Source of the DNA: Blasia pusilla
Taxonomy: Eukaryota; Marchantiophyta; Marchantiopsida; Blasiales
Direction: 5' to 3'
NCBI GenBank assembly: GCA_050084515.1
Contig: CM114273.1
Coordinates: 868,001 to 932,000, forward strand
Length of the DNA stretch: 64,000 nucleotides
Below, piece after piece: positions 9,561 through 22,260 of this stretch. How positions within the stretch are numbered: the first letter of the stretch is position 1; each line of letters opens with the position of its first letter. Made by a program: the position numbers and the translations under genes. The notes below the pieces were generated by a model. That model did no database searches. It worked only from the letters and a program-made list of their open reading frames with translations, and was not told the origin of the DNA.

Positions 9561-10550
9561 TGTCGCGCCCCTACTCTCCTTGAACGTCAATCTTTAGTGT
9601 TGCGGAAGCGTGCGTTCAGTAGGTCAAGAACTCATCGCCGATCTGCACCCAAACACGCACTCTCGTTAGTCGGGTTTGGCCAACCGGCGTTCCAACCCAC
9701 CGAGTCCTCAACTCGGCATCTCATCAAGCTCAACCTTCCTTAGTTCCTACCTCCCAACACATGGCAAGTCCTTCAAGACTTGGAACAGACTTCCTGGTTA
9801 GTCCAGGGATCTGAAACGGCACTTGCACGCCTAGCGATCCCAACTATTCAACGATCCTCGTGTGAGTTCCGAACCGAGACCCAAGTAATTGAGTCGCGGC
9901 GTGAAATCCAAGAGCGATGTCTAAAATCGCCTCAATGGACTCGGTGCAGGTTTTCCAACCGAACGCCCAAACTCGCGTTCCGTTCCATGCCCTTGAGCGC
10001 CTTGGCGCCCAAAGTGGGGTTTGGGTTCCAAGCACTCTCGGAGACCTTCCCCCTTACTAGTACTTCTGGGGTTCTCCAATAACCCCTCCCCTTTGGGAAA
10101 AGAGGTTCGGGCCCTTCATTGTGGCCCTCAACCCGACTCCACTTACAATCGTTTTCGGGTTGTATCTCGGCCGCTGTTTATGCGTTTGCAGCGATCTTTG
10201 GTGCGTTTGGACCGGCTCTCCATAAGCTTTCCAACGCATCCTTATTTGCTCAAACGCATCTCGGCGCTAAAAGTTATGGCCATAAATAAAGTCGGAAACT
10301 CTCAAACGCAAGTGGCGTTCCAAATCCGGATCTTTCCTTTGGCAACCCACTTCCTAGACTCGACTTCTTTCAAGTCTCATTCCGCGTTTGGTCCAAGTTT
10401 CTGAGTCGCGACCATCACATCTGAAACGCGACTTCTCGCTCGCGTCTCGTCTCTTGTCTCCTCTTTGAGACAACTCCAACGCGCAAACCATCTTAGCGTG
10501 AGCCCGCTAATGTTCCGCTTAGCACTTGTTTGGTCATGAGGGTCGCGACA
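9561..10550 (-). mobile_element. Solo LTR 1 (990 bp), TSD ACTAG
   Basis: Bounded by TGTCGCGCCC and GGTCGCGACA, an inverted terminal TGTCGCG/CGCGACA with the TG...CA ends of an LTR. Immediate flanks are the perfect 5-bp direct repeat ACTAG (9556-9560 and 10551-10555), the target duplication. No internal coding sequence remains, so this is a solo LTR formed by recombination. Orientation is set by the related copy at 22261, which adjoins a primer-binding site. The open frames inside (for example 10021-10404) are conserved between LTR copies only as DNA. Confidence 0.9.
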
Positions 10551-10555
10551 ACTAG

Positions 10556-12060
10556 GGTGCCAATACTCTTGCCACAATCACCTCTGCCCTTGAGAGTCTC
10601 CATCATGGCACCCTCGTCACAATGACGCGGTTGCCATTTGCACCAAATTTTGGAAAAAGAATCCCGGAAATTCTTCATCAATTTTATGTCGGATCCTTGT
10701 TCACTTTTAACTTCAATAACTCAATTAAGGATAAATTTACAAATATTATGTAAGATGGCCTTCTAGGCCTTCTGACCACTATGTCTTTTGTTGTAATTGA
10801 ATGAATGACCATATAATAAGGTACTTAATTTCAGTATGGTAGAAATCCCCGAATAAAAATAATATTGGGGCGAGTGTAGAGCCATATGATGGCTTTTCAA
10901 GAGCCCTAATGTTCATTCATACCAGGAGAAGAAATGAACCAAAAGTCATGATTATGCTTGGGATTACAATTGTGATTTGTGAAAAAACTCCGAAAGAGGA
11001 CATCATCTTCTTTATTGTGGTATAAAATTTCTAAAAACAATTAATTATAAACCATATTCGTGACAGAAATATTTTCCATGTAGAGAGACTAATTTGCATT
11101 TTTGCAAGAATTCAACTGTTTGAGTTCCTAGAGATGAGCTTTTAAATGCTTAAGTGTAGATACAACTTGAACGATTAATATATTATATCCAATCATTTTA
11201 AGAAATGGGTTAACCTAGTGCAAATTGTGAAGTACAAGTATAAGAAATTCTCACTACTAAGATTTCCACCCTTTTCTATTAGGGCCATTGAAAGGATCAT
11301 TGAATTTTTTTGGCATGAAAATAGTAAAACAATGGAAGCGATGACGAATAAAATTTTCTCGTCATCAATCGTATATAACGAGAGCTCATTTTTAAAATCA
11401 TAGGACGGCTCTTATCATTTGAGTATCCTATCCTCATCTATTCATTTCAAAAAATAAATAACCTCCAATCGCTCACCCCTAATTGTAAGAAATCTACCCA
11501 TCCCTTATCAATCCTAAACAAACCTTTTTACTCTTAAAAAACTAGATTCCCTCCTTGAATCCCCTTCCTAATCTCTAATATGTAATGCTCTTTTTTTACA
11601 AATTAGAAAATAGTGCCAAAAATCCCCTTGTAACCTTTTTTTTTTTTAAATAAGAAAAATCTCCCATTATCTCCTATTCATAATCTCCATATCTCTTTAT
11701 TTTTAAAGAAGAAAATTCTATTTGTCTTCTTCTTCTTTTAATCATATATGAATTCTTTTAATTATTTTTCATTATTAAAATAATCCACACAAAAGATACC
11801 TTTGTTAATACAACAAAGTAGTGAGGTATCTGTGCAACGCAACGCTTGAATAGTCATAAATTTTACTATGCCCCAAAACAAATGTATACTTGAAAATATT
11901 AATACCTAAAATATATACACATAAAAATATATATATTTGAATTTTAAATACTTATCATAATCATTATAATCAAAATTATAAAATCAAAATTTTATCACAT
12001 TCACAAGTACAATCAACAAATGTTGAAACTTGAAGAGTTATTCTACAATAATAATAATAA
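10556..12060. other. AT-rich intergenic DNA
   Basis: No gene found. Low-complexity T-rich and A-rich tracts occur around 11580-11770. A short open frame at 11218-11403 has no recognised similarity. Sequence near 11820-11850 (GTGCAACGCAACGC) is reminiscent of Helitron 3' sequence but lacks a clear CTAG end. Confidence 0.5.
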
Positions 12061-12255
12061 TCTATTTTATTTTTGAGAGTGCTCTTTCATTTTACAAACG
12101 ACTCTCCTTTGGACACTTTTGCACTTTTAGCCAAGAAGATTGCTCACTTTTTGAACCAAATGAATCGTTTGAAATTAATTGAAATGACATTTAAAAATTT
12201 TAGAATTAATTATGGGAGATAATTTAAACCACCGGATGGCACGAGCTTACACTAG
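12061..12255 (+). mobile_element. Mini-Helitron-like element, 195 bp
   Basis: Starts with TCTATTTTATTTTTGAGAG after an A and ends CGAGCTTACACTAG before a T: insertion between A and T, 5' TC and 3' CTAG (a CTRR end). The first 60 bases align with the element at 17104 (GAGAGTGC..., ..ACAAACGACTCTCC.., GGACAC). It has no coding capacity, so it is a non-autonomous Helitron relative. Confidence 0.6.
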
Positions 12256-12597
12256 TATAATAACCATATATGGATATAAATAATGCCAACCCTTTCACTT
12301 TCTCGTGTGCATACACATGGTTACACAATATATCTCGTTGTCATCAAATACACACTCAAACACACAAGATATCATGTTAACTCATGATATCTAATTATTA
12401 AGATGATAGAGTGCAAAAATATCTGAAATAAATCACAAGCACTGAAATGTCTCACGTTGTGCACACAAACTCCATCTCTCTTTCAAGTCAAACCAAACCC
12501 CCTTTCCTCATGAGAGTCTTGGGTTATTCATAAGAAAAGAAGGACCTTAATTCCACCGCCTTATGCCAAGAGGTTGAACACAAAGATAATGATCTCC

Positions 12598-12925
12598 AAA
12601 GCTCTCTCTCCTTGGTTATACCCCCTTCCCTCTCCCAAAATCTATATATAATAACCTATGCTTGCAAGTCACATCATTGGCTCTTGACTTGATGTAAAGG
12701 TTCAAGGGCCACTCCCTAAAGCGAAAAGTCAGTTCTATTCATAACGGTTACTTATCCGAAATAATAAGTTTCTCTATATAGCTCCAAATAATCCGAAACA
12801 AAAGAGAAATCTGCTCTCTCTGGTTATCCAAGGCCTCAATAAGTCATCATCGACATCTTGAGGTTGTCTATAATATCCTCGAAAGCTCTCTACCAAAACT
12901 CGTCCATCTATCATAAAAGATATTA
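12598..12925 (+). repeat. Dispersed repeat B, copy 1
   Basis: Aligns over about 320 bp with 26361-26690. Shared runs include CCCCTTCCCTCTCCCAAA, TTGACTTGATGTA, GAAATAATAAGTTTCTCTAT, CTATATAGCTCCAAAT and TATCCAAGGC. Here it begins right after a short CTCTCTCT run; the other copy begins right after a 155-bp CT tract, so the microsatellite is anchored at this repeat's edge. Confidence 0.7.
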
Positions 12926-15900
12926 CAACTTATTACTAACATGAAGAGGAGAGAGGACAACTGAGGAGTGGGACCCAGAACCTACAAGGTCGCCGCACAG
13001 GATAGGAGCAACTATATCTACACATAGTCGATAACACCTACAAGATGATAAATTTGAAATGTCCGTTTTCTTTCTTCAATCTTCCGATTACTTTTTGACT
13101 AGAAATAGTAGCTCCTCTTATGAACCTTGACCCAAGGGATAAGGAAGAAAAAGAAAAGGCGTATGTAAGGACGATGAAAAAACTCATCAATAAGGTTTAC
13201 GTGTAGTTAGGCTAGACCCATACGGGACAATGGATTACTTACTTCTATATCGTACGTCCTCATATGGACAAAGAAAGGTGAACCTCCATAAATATCTAAG
13301 AATCAAATATCCATAGGAAGACTCATAGAAAGTGTAAAGAAAAAACCAAATGAAGAAAAAGATTCCTATATGGTCCTTCTTCCTAAAGTTCAGGATTCGT
13401 CAGATTCGTTACTCCAAGTTCCACGTAGGACGACTAAGACTTCCGCGTACAAATGAGCTACGCCGACGTGGCGTAGTGTCGCAGCAGACACTTGTCACGG
13501 ATTCCGTGTACGGAGGGACTCACTGACTTGTCAAACACAGACTTCTCAGGGATTCCGTGTACGTCTGGGCTTCGCCGAGTTACGAAAAGTTTTAAGTTTG
13601 AAGGGAAGACTTGTGAAGTAGCCTACTCACGACTAGGACGGATTCCCACCCTGGGAGTCTGGGACCAGGACTAGGATAGGACCGATTCCCGCAGGAATAC
13701 GTGGAGCACCACGTCACCCTACATCATTTCCCGCTTCCCGCTATTTCCACGTAGATTCTCTGGAGGAAAAATGCACCCGCGTGACTCGGGAGCAATGCTT
13801 GTCAAGAACCGGCATTCTTTGTTAAAGCAGCCGGTTGAGAACGTGCGATTTCCGGTTCAAATCTGAAAGTTTTGGAAATTTTCCGACGAGAAAAGTGAGT
13901 TTTCTTTGTTAAAAATTAAAAAAACCGGCAAGAATGGAGAAATTTCCGACTACCTTGAGAGTTCTCTCGGAAAGCTACCGGTTTGCAGAAAAATCCTTGC
14001 CGAGCACTACTCGGGAGGAACAGGACCTGGAAAAAGATGAAAACCGTCAGCTTTCACCTTTAACATTTCTTACAGGCAGCAGTACTACAGAAGTACATGT
14101 GGAGTCATACTGGACCGTCGTACTCTGCGACTGCGTGTTTTGTCGGGCGGTTGCTATATGTGGGGTCCAGCTGCGCTGACGTTGCGCACCAAGGGGGGCC
14201 ATGTCACCATGTGGCGACTGAGCTATCATTCGCGGCTGATCCGAGTACGAAAGCCCCACATTCAATGTACGGCGTTTCGCTCTATGACCGTACAGGAAAG
14301 CCGTAGGAAACCGTCCCAAGGACTCCGTCGGAAGTCCTGTGAACAAACGTACCGTCTCTATTTATTTGTTTTCCTACCGAGAATTCGTACACTAGTAAAA
14401 TTTTAAGGATAAAGTTTTTAGTATTTACTGTATTTTATACAGTCCAATTGTTTTTACTCATCATCTAGTCGATCCACGTGTCTCTGGGTTGAGATTGATT
14501 TAAACGGCCTATTAAATTCATTACCCTAAACAGTCATATGAGAGAGTAAAATTAGTTATTGGGAGTGTATGTAAGGATTAAAACGATTTTATTACTTGAG
14601 ATTTTACCGAGTGACTGAATATCATTACGAGAAGACTTGGAAAATCGAAATGAAATTATTATTAAAAAAATTTAAAAAGATTTAAATACATTGAATATCA
14701 AGTTAGACTCGTTCATAATTCAAGAATTCACCTAGATTTAAGATTCCATTTGGAAACTTTAAACAAATATGGGATAAGGACTCCCTCAACAATCTTTACG
14801 GACCACATACTATGAAGGAGAATTCATGGAGGTTTCCTCCCAATTCTTGAAATTTTGAGGTAGTTCCGGCAATCTATATACTAATGGTAGGATGCAAATA
14901 TTTATAGTTGCTTATATATGTCACAAGATTTCTCTAAAAATACTTTTGGTCATTTTAATTTTGGTCATATATATAGATTGGTAGCGACATGGACATTGAA
15001 ACATGAATGGTTGAACAAAAATCCTTGCATCACACGATCCCTTATGGATCCTTACTAGTAGGTTTTTATTTTTAAATCTTTTTAAGAATTCCTTGAATCG
15101 TTTTAAACTTGGTATATTAAGTTTTTTTTCTTTTTTTCTTACAAAGATTTTTTTTCGAAAAAAAGATAATTTGTTATGGCCCTAGGATATATATATATTT
15201 GTTTTGGTCTAAGATTCCGAGAGTAAACGTAGTTGCTTAAAATATGAAATTCTTGTCTTATAGAAGGGGCTCGAAAAAGAATGCCAGGAAATGAAGGTAC
15301 TTCTTTGCATATGGTATTCGAAAACCATGTCATAAATTAGAATCATGATTCCTAACTGCAAAGACCAGAAATGTACCAATTTGTAGGAGGAAACTTCCTA
15401 AACTTAGTTTTAGAGGACACACCTTCTAGGCCATCTTTTTCTTTGCAATAGAGGGACCTTCTTAAACTTCATAGCTCTCGTCTTTGTAGACTATAAGGTC
15501 ATTCTATCTTCCTCCCTATTTTCAAATTGATAGATTCCTTTCAAAATAGGTGTCATTCATTGGTTAACTATCATCATGATAAGGAAATCTACTTCTTAAC
15601 TTTGTGGATGAAGGATTTGGTGGAGCCTACATTACATGGGCCAATTATACATGTACTATAATTAATGAGGTTATCTCTATTTAGAGGTGTCTCTTCATAA
15701 AGTAGAGAGGAGGGAGAAATCTTTACATTGTAGAGATATGGTTATGGGCCTGAAATATATATAATTTTTGTTTCCAAAATGTGTGCAAGATCTAAGGGGA
15801 AAAAACATATGCATAAGAGAAAAGGAGGCATTATGTATACCCATTCAAAATCTAATGCGTTTAGAAGTCATAATACCATCACTTTTCAACTTCTCGGAAA

Positions 15901-16323
15901 GGAGTTTTCAATCAAAGATTCAGACTATTCTATGAGAAACAAAAAAGGCCATTATGATGGTTGGATTTTGATGATTGAATTATGATTTAGAGCTTATTCA
16001 TGGATGAGTCTTAACAAAATATATACTTACCTTCACTTATGAGATAGTTGAAGTTCTTGTGGACTTATTTCTAGAAAACACAATAGTGGCCTCACAACTA
16101 CCATGGAACTTTATTCATTGTCTATTTATGTCAAATATTATATAGATGGTGAAGTATCTCAATTTGAGTCTTGATAGCAAAGTCTATGATACTTATGCTA
16201 GAAACGACTTGGGAAACGAGTCATGATTGTCGATCCAAGGAGAATCGAATTTGGTAAGATATTCCAAAGTGAAAATAAGACTAGGGAAGACGATAGGTCA
16301 AGAAAGGCATATATCTTGAGGGT

Positions 16324-16327
<4 letters not shown>
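12926..16327. other. Repeat-rich DNA with a GC-richer block
   Basis: No gene recognised. Between about 13380 and 14350 base composition rises in G+C and the phrase GGATTCCGTGTACG recurs (near 13499 and 13549), with GGATTCCC variants at 13638 and 13684, suggesting an old LTR or satellite-like unit. Open frames at 13934-14406 overlap on both strands and show no family features. From 14400 to 16327 the DNA is AT-rich with scattered stops in all frames. Confidence 0.4.

Positions 16328-16382
<55 letters not shown>
16328..16382. repeat. (CT)n microsatellite, 55 bp
   Basis: Perfect CT/GA dinucleotide run of about 27 units. It is not preceded or followed by a recognisable gene. Confidence 0.97.
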
Positions 16383-16385
<3 letters not shown>

Positions 16386-16687
16386 TAAATCCCATGGCCT
16401 TATGGGATCCGTATGGAAAATAAATCTATTCATTCATTCTTAGCTATTTTAGAAAGGGTGGGAGGATTACATTATACATCTAATGAAGCTCACTATAGAA
16501 CTCATCTCTAGGATATAAGACTCAAAATTAAGGTGGTATATTGAGCATGGATTCTCTTGAGTAAGAGTGGATCAGGATTGATATAACGATCATATATTTA
16601 TCTTTAGTTTTGTTATATTGGTTTATATCTTTTTTCTTTAAGCAGTATGTGTATGTTGAATATATTTGAGAATAAAGATATTTTTCT

Positions 16688-16815
16688 CATTTGACAACTA
16701 GAGTTCTCTTTTTTAAATTTGCTCTACATTTGACAACTAGAGTTCTTTTTCTTTTTTAAATTTAAAAAAGAGAAATTAACATTTGACAACTAGAGTTCTC
16801 TTTTTTAAATTTGCT
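16688..16815 (+). repeat. Short triplicated unit (CATTTGACAACTAGAGTTCT)
   Basis: Three copies of CATTTGACAACTAGAGTTCT begin at 16688, 16727 and 16780. Each is followed by a T run and AAATTT. The spacing is uneven (39 and 53 bp) because the middle copy carries an extra inverted AAATTTAAAAAAGAG piece. It looks like a local slippage or template-switch duplication. Confidence 0.85.
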
Positions 16816-17103
16816 CTCAAATTTGTATTTTATATCTAAATGATAATTTTCTTGGGTTGTATCATGAATATATGGAGTTTAAACATGTGTTAATATAAAC
16901 CATATCTATGATTATTAAAGACATTAAAGGGTGGAAGGATTACGTTATTAATTGACTGATATCATGAGACTTAATATGCTCCATTAGTGGGTTATGGAAT
17001 TATGGTTTGGATAGGAGTTTCCCTTTAAATAAGAAAAGCACTTGTGTGTACATCCTTCAGTCTAGAATGTTTTCTTCTTTTAGAATTAAGAATTGTTAAC
17101 CCA

Positions 17104-17302
17104 TCTATATTATTATGGGAGAGTGCCTTCTTGATTTGCAAACACCTCTCTGCTTGACATGTGGCTACCAGACAACAAGAAGATGTTTGTCCTTATATGG
17201 GATGCTAGGAAATGTTTTATATTGCACGGGCAACAAGAATATTTTTTTTTGCCAACAAGATTAGTCCCTTCATTCCTTTGCGTGGCACGGGCTGCCCACT
17301 AG
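17104..17302 (+). mobile_element. Mini-Helitron-like element, 199 bp
   Basis: Begins TCTATATTATTATGGGAGAG after an A and ends GCACGGGCTGCCCACTAG before a T. The 3' end has short self-complementary GTGG/CCAC and GGGC/GCCC pieces just before CTAG, as expected of Helitron 3' hairpins. It shares its 5' region with 12061 and 37987. Non-coding. Confidence 0.7.
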
Positions 17303-18252
17303 TTACCTAACTTACCTATAAAGGCCTCCCTTCCTTGACTACTCGTGCGGATGAGAAATATTCTTTTTAAATAATCAAAGATCAATGATGGAGATAAATT
17401 TGTAATTTATTTTGATAAGTTTTTATCCAATTTCTTTTCATTTATATTTTGCATCAATATATTTCTAATATATCTTTAAGTAAGAAGGGTATACTTGCAA
17501 GCATGAAGTGCAAGAGTAGCTTATGAACTTGCATGTGTGCAAGATCCCTTTAGCAATATTGTGAGAACAACTAACTATTGGAAGTGATAGAAAGTTGCAT
17601 TCTTTCCAAAGCTTAACTTTGAGAATAACAATTGGAAGAGTTGGAAGGTTGCATGGTCTCCAAAGGTGAGCTTGCTTTACCCACACTTCCCTCTATTAAC
17701 TTGATAAGTTTTCTAGTTGTTGGTAGCAAATCTGCTTGGAACTGCGAACAAGTCTCGTACGGAGTCTTTAGTTGCATCATTTGCTAAACATTCAGAATTG
17801 TGAAAAAACTTTTGCTTCGTAAAATATGGTGAGTTTGCATTTTGCTACATATTACTTGAATCAAACAACCTTATTCACAAAGAAGGTGGTATCATGGTAG
17901 AATCTCCACATATACTATGATAAACTATGAAGACACATTTCCCCTCTTTAACTTCCCTGAAAATTCAGTACATTTCTTCTCAATGCTAAAAAGTAATTAA
18001 TGAGTAACACGAGTTTCCCGTTTGCTCCACACAAAGCTCCACTTGAGTCTTGATCGTAACATGCGGACGCGGATTCCTCTTGTGAACTTTCATAATCCAT
18101 GGAACCGAGAGATTTTCCTATCCCTTACGTCATGTCTATTGACGCAACTGAGAGTACGCTCATGCAATTGCCCTTGGGATCAAAATGCAAGCACCACTCG
18201 CCATAAATCTCACTTTTTTAACATCATTTTTAGAACTCATTTCCATCCATGC
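17303..18252. other. Intergenic, no gene seen
   Basis: AT-rich. Short frames (17465-17686 minus, 18022-18255 plus) have no recognised family; the latter may be decayed upstream coding of the LINE remnant that follows. An unnamed mid-copy repeat, GGAAGAGTTGGAAGGTTGCAT / GGAAGTGATAGAAAGTTGCAT, occurs twice at 17579 and 17632. Confidence 0.4.
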
Positions 18253-19021
18253 TAAATAAAGTGCTCCAAATCCTCTTATTCTTCCATTTCGTCTTCCTCG
18301 AAGTATATTCTCGACAGATTTGCGGTTACGTCTTGGACTTCCCCATCCTTCTCTCTTAGGTGTGCCGAATTGTGTATGCGGGGATCCCATTGATGCCAAT
18401 GGTATCCATATTCTCCGATGTGCACATGGTGAAGAACAAACGGCCACACATGATGTCATTAGAGAGGTGGTAGCATCGGTGGCTCGTACTGCATGATACA
18501 CCGTTGGGCAAGAGCAACTCTATGTCCTACCTTCAACCACACAAGCAACCTCTCGTCTGAGAGTGGATCTTGTTATGTCTCGAGGTGGATTCTGGACACT
18601 AGGTGATGTGGTGGTTGTTGATCCAACACGTTTTGACTTTGTGTGTCGAGCCGCACATACCAAAGGTTTGGCGGCCGAAGTTGCAGCAAGAATCAAGGAG
18701 TTAAGTTATTCTGTGAGATATACAACTGATGGATTTATTCTTTTTGCAGTGAAAGTATTCGGTCATTTACATGTGTCTTTTGATACTTTCCTGAAAACAT
18801 GTGGTCACCACTCCCTCGAGAATTATCACCTTGCCCCTTCCCGTAATCCTTGTCTCTCGATAGTTACTACTTATTTTCGGCAATGCATCTCAACGGCCTT
18901 ACAACGTGCACAAGCCTTGGCATTGATACGTCGTGTGAAGGTGGTGGGGGTCGCTCGCCTCGTCGTCCATTCACGTTTAACCAACCACTTGTGTTCTTGT
19001 CAGATTTGTTTCATGCTATAA
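18253..19021 (+). pseudogene. LINE-type retrotransposon, C-terminal remnant
   Basis: From about 18288 the plus frame reads LRLRLGLPHPSLLG, then C-V-C-G, IDANGIHILRC and an H, the C-x-C-G...G-x-H-x-L-x-C cluster found at the C-terminus of LINE polyproteins. After a TGA near 18493 the same frame stays open to 19021 (SRLRVDLVMSRGG, LGDVVVVDPTRFD, AAHTKGLAAEVAARIKE, VFGHLHVSFDTFLKTCG, STALQRAQALALIRR). This is the typical post-RT region ('R-x-D-v-x ... D-v-x-v-x-D-P ... A-x-x-x-G-x-A-A-x-x-A-x-x-K'). The RT and endonuclease are absent, consistent with 5' truncation; the one stop and missing 5' part make it dead. Confidence 0.75.
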
Positions 19022-20170
19022 ATTGTATCCTTTGTTGAGCCGATGTTTGCGTTGGTTTGTTGTCATTTTCTTTTTGCATTCTTTCATACATTTTTTGACT
19101 CCTCTTTTGAATTATTATTATCTTTATTGTCCTTTTTTGAGGTTGATTTTATAATAAAATGGATATATTGGAAGATATTTTTTCTTCCAATAAATAATTG
19201 GGAGTTGGCACATCGCAGATTGGCTGAGAGTAGGCGCTCACATCAAACCTAAAAGTTCCAATTCCCATACCTGACACAGTCTTGGATTACATGTGCTATG
19301 GGACGGAACCCGGCAAACAGTGCAAAGATCCAAATCGACTGTGATGGATCCATTTCCATCATAGTCTATATCCACATCCGTACCCTGATTGGATTCTTCG
19401 AATGTTCCTTAGACAAGGGTGAACTTAGAAGAAACCGTCACAACTGTCGGCAGATACTTCAAACTGCTCGGCGGCTGCTTATAACTGCCGAGAGTGCATG
19501 GTGCCGCTGAAATTCCCTTAATGGCCATTACCCGGAAAGCTTGTTAAAGCTTTAACCCTGAAACGAAAAGCTAACGTTGAACACCGAGAAATTCACGGAA
19601 AACTGAAGTCACTTGTGTCGGCCGAAGATTCGGTATCCGGGACACCGTGCATGCATGTGTGCTCGTCAACTTCCCGATCCTAAAGAACACGAGTTTTGCT
19701 CAATCAAGCTCGCCCGCTGTGCCATCATATCTGTGTAGGACTGGGATGCAGTGAACAGGATTCCCAATAGATTGCTTCACTGCACAAAATTCTGTCATAT
19801 CAATCGAGCAGCAAAACAGCTTCTTCGGCGTGATAGATAAATCACAACTAGGCATGTAAAATTGCACCAGAACTTGGGGCTGGTGGACTCCTAAGTGATA
19901 CGGATCGCCGATATTGCCGCGGCAACCGATGCGCTGGAAGCAACAATAGCGATGGCATCCACTTCCACCGAGTAATATCATAACTCCAGAGACGCTACTT
20001 CCAATTGAATCGCGCTCCTGAAAAGTGGAGTTACCCTCTCAACTCTAGTGACACCGTATGTACAGGCATACTGGGATTCCTCTCTGAATAGCCTTCTCCA
20101 AATTGAAGCTCGCTGTTCCATTAAATCAGTTGAAACTTACAAAGAGAATGGAGGCTGTGTACGCGATCGT
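19022..20170. other. Downstream side of the DUF1232 gene
   Basis: T-rich DNA after the LINE remnant (19040-19200) is consistent with a LINE 3' tail region. At 19260-20170 the composition is more genic and probably includes the 3' untranslated region of the minus-strand DUF1232 gene. A minus-strand frame at 19700-19981 has no recognised family. Confidence 0.35.
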
Positions 20171-20428
20171 TCATGATCTCTTGAATTTATCGGCCCAGGA
20201 CTTGCCAGTATTGTGCTTCGACAAGTAGAACAAGAAAGCCAGCAGCACCACAACAGCGTCGTCCAGCAAGCCAAACACACCGAAAACAGCTTCCGGAATC
20301 AGATCCAGAGGAGACAACACATACAGAATCGCGCCGACCATCAGCAACCAATCCCGGGTCGTCTTGAGTCCCTTCTCCGCTCTCTTCGGATCCACATGCA
20401 ACCTTTCCGCTACCACCTTGGGATCCAT
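20171..20428 (-). CDS. DUF1232 (YkvA-like) small membrane protein, 85 aa
   Basis: The frame is open to about 20448, where a T-rich CAG acceptor (TTTTGCAG) lies upstream; the first ATG gives 85 residues (MDPKVVAERLHVDPKRAEKG). Residues about 29-70 are the DUF1232 signature: a hydrophobic segment (WLLMVGAILYVLSPLDLIPE) with the diagnostic Y-x-x-S-P-x-D-L-I-P-E, then GLLDDAVVVLLAFLFYLS. This domain stands alone in bacteria and plants and also ends RNF170-type ubiquitin ligases. Here no RING domain is seen. Two membrane-associated helices are likely; the molecular function is unknown. The acceptor upstream implies a preceding exon, most plausibly in 20460-20780 ending at GCGAG/GTGAGG, but none of its three frames gives an ATG-initiated coding exon in phase, so it may be 5' UTR. 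Confidence 0.75.
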   Translation of the reverse strand: MDPKVVAERLHVDPKRAEKGLKTTRDWLLMVGAILYVLSPLDLIPEAVFGVFGLLDDAVVVLLAFLFYLSKHNTGKSWADKFKRS

Positions 20429-20899
20429 CGCTCCCACCTCCAACGCACCGCAAGTTCCTGCAAAATGACAGCGTCACGGAGTAAAAACCAAAGCTCTCTT
20501 CCTCTTTTCAGATCCCGCGTCCAGAAACTCAAATCCGCTCGCCTCCACCCTCACCTCGCGATCGTATCCGCTGGAAGAAATCACGAATTGGTGCTGCATC
20601 CGAACAACATATCTCCCGATCCTCTTGCTGAATGCTGTGTAGTCCGGACCATCTCGCACCTTCTCCCTAAACTCGCTACTCCTGAAGCTGTCCACGCGGC
20701 ATCCTCCGGACGCCTTTCCCCGAAACCCTCCACCGCATTCAAAAAAATCAAATACAAAGGGATGAGGTAGAGTCCTCCCACGTGGCTCCCTGACTTCTAT
20801 CCACGTCCGAAGTTTCTAGCCACCCAAACATGCACACGGAAGACTAATTCTGAGACGGAATTTCGAATTACGATAACTATGCTAAAAAAATTTGAAAGT
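20429..20899 (-). promoter_or_regulatory. Probable 5' leader/promoter of the DUF1232 gene
   Basis: Contains a plausible leader exon (donor GCGAG/GTGAGG near 20542) and intron ending TTTTGCAG near 20461. A short upstream ORF starts at an ATG inside the leader (MPRGQLQE then TAG). No clear TATA box could be fixed. Confidence 0.3.
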
Positions 20900-22258
20900 T
20901 TTGGTAACATGGAAAAGATTATCCCATTGCCCAAGTGCCATGTGTTTTATATATATATATGTCAAACTCCAATCAATGTTACAACCTCCTTGGAATCTTA
21001 CCTTTGTGAGAGTAAAGCTCTTATGAAGTTCCAAACAAATTTTTATTGTGTTCCTCCAAGTCATAACTTTCATCATTCGAGATACACGTTAAGGTTTTCG
21101 TCTCAACTTACCAACCTTAAGAATGTGTTCCCCAAGACTCTTTCGATCCCTACCATATTGCACAAAGTGAAGTTCTCCTTCAACTCGAATACTCTGCATC
21201 CAAACGTTAATCCCAAAACTAACTCTAAGGTCCAGTGAGATTTACCTACAACAAAGCCGGCCTGAATGGGCTCATCCTCTTGGGTGGTTGACAAACCCAA
21301 CTCCTTCACGATCCTTAGACTCGAGAAGAAATGCGAAGCACCTATATCAACGAGAAATATTTGTTGTGCGCATACACAACGCCACATAACCCACATTGTT
21401 GGTCATATCTACACACCACACAACACCAATCTTCCCAACACACGGGTCGATCCATCCATCAACCAAACAACTCACACATATACATCAAGACCCCACAACA
21501 AAAATAAAAGAAAAAATGGCACACTCCGCCTAAAACTCCACTCCTCAATCTACATCGGCTTATCGAGCCTCGTCCACCCTATGCTATCACGGAATCCACG
21601 CGCTAACACCCTGGTCCTAACTCACACACACAAGCAAGAATGGTGTTCCAACGGCCCAACATGAGAAAGATGGATTTCGACAACCTTAATGCTCAAAGGG
21701 GGTCTTTGGACTTGGATCTCATCGTCCCCTATCCGCTCCACTAGTTTCAAGAGTTCTCCGCACGTCTTCGGTGAGTACGACATTCAAAAGAGGGCCTTCT
21801 CCGCACTTGGCTTAAGTCCGCTATAAAAACCTAATTCTGCTCTTCTGCCCTTTGCGTCTCAAAGTATATCTCCAACTCCGTATATCCTTCACCTTTCAAG
21901 ACCGCCCCATTCCGGTGAATGGTGTGGGCACATCTGTCTTACGGAGCTTCTTATTGGAACTAGAAGCTCTATTTGAATAAAGCTCGGAAATCCGCTTACT
22001 CTGTTAGTCATTTTCTCCGATATAATCTTCATCAAGTCCATCATTTGGACCTGATGAAGATTATTAGGTCCAATGGTGGAAAATTCATCAATATGGACAT
22101 TTTGGTGGTGATCCATCCACGGTCGCCATCCTCAAGCCCTAGTCTCTTGCATCCCTCTTGAAGTGTCTAGATTTCACTACTACCTTGAGTCCTCCTAAAG
22201 CATCAAGTACTTCCTATGACCTTTAGTTCACGCTCACCAAAGATTTGCTCTGATACCA
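20900..22258 (-). mobile_element. Decayed Ty3/Gypsy gag-protease segment with PBS
   Basis: Minus-strand internal part of the element whose 5' LTR is at 22261-23294. At 22247-22258 the plus strand reads GCTCTGATACCA, the complement of the initiator-tRNA primer site TGGTATCAGAGC, two bases from the LTR edge. Further in, the frame 21103-21396 reads QQIFLVDIGASHFF followed by VKELGL. This is a retropepsin active-site motif (usually V-D-T-G/S-A-S) with Ile in place of Thr, followed by the family's second half (TLELVLGL, RVLGNTFL). Gag-like frames between the two are fragmentary. RT and integrase are not adjacent, so the element is truncated. A 16-17-bp inverted repeat with a 7-base loop lies at 22023-22063. 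Confidence 0.65.
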
Positions 22259-22260
22259 CT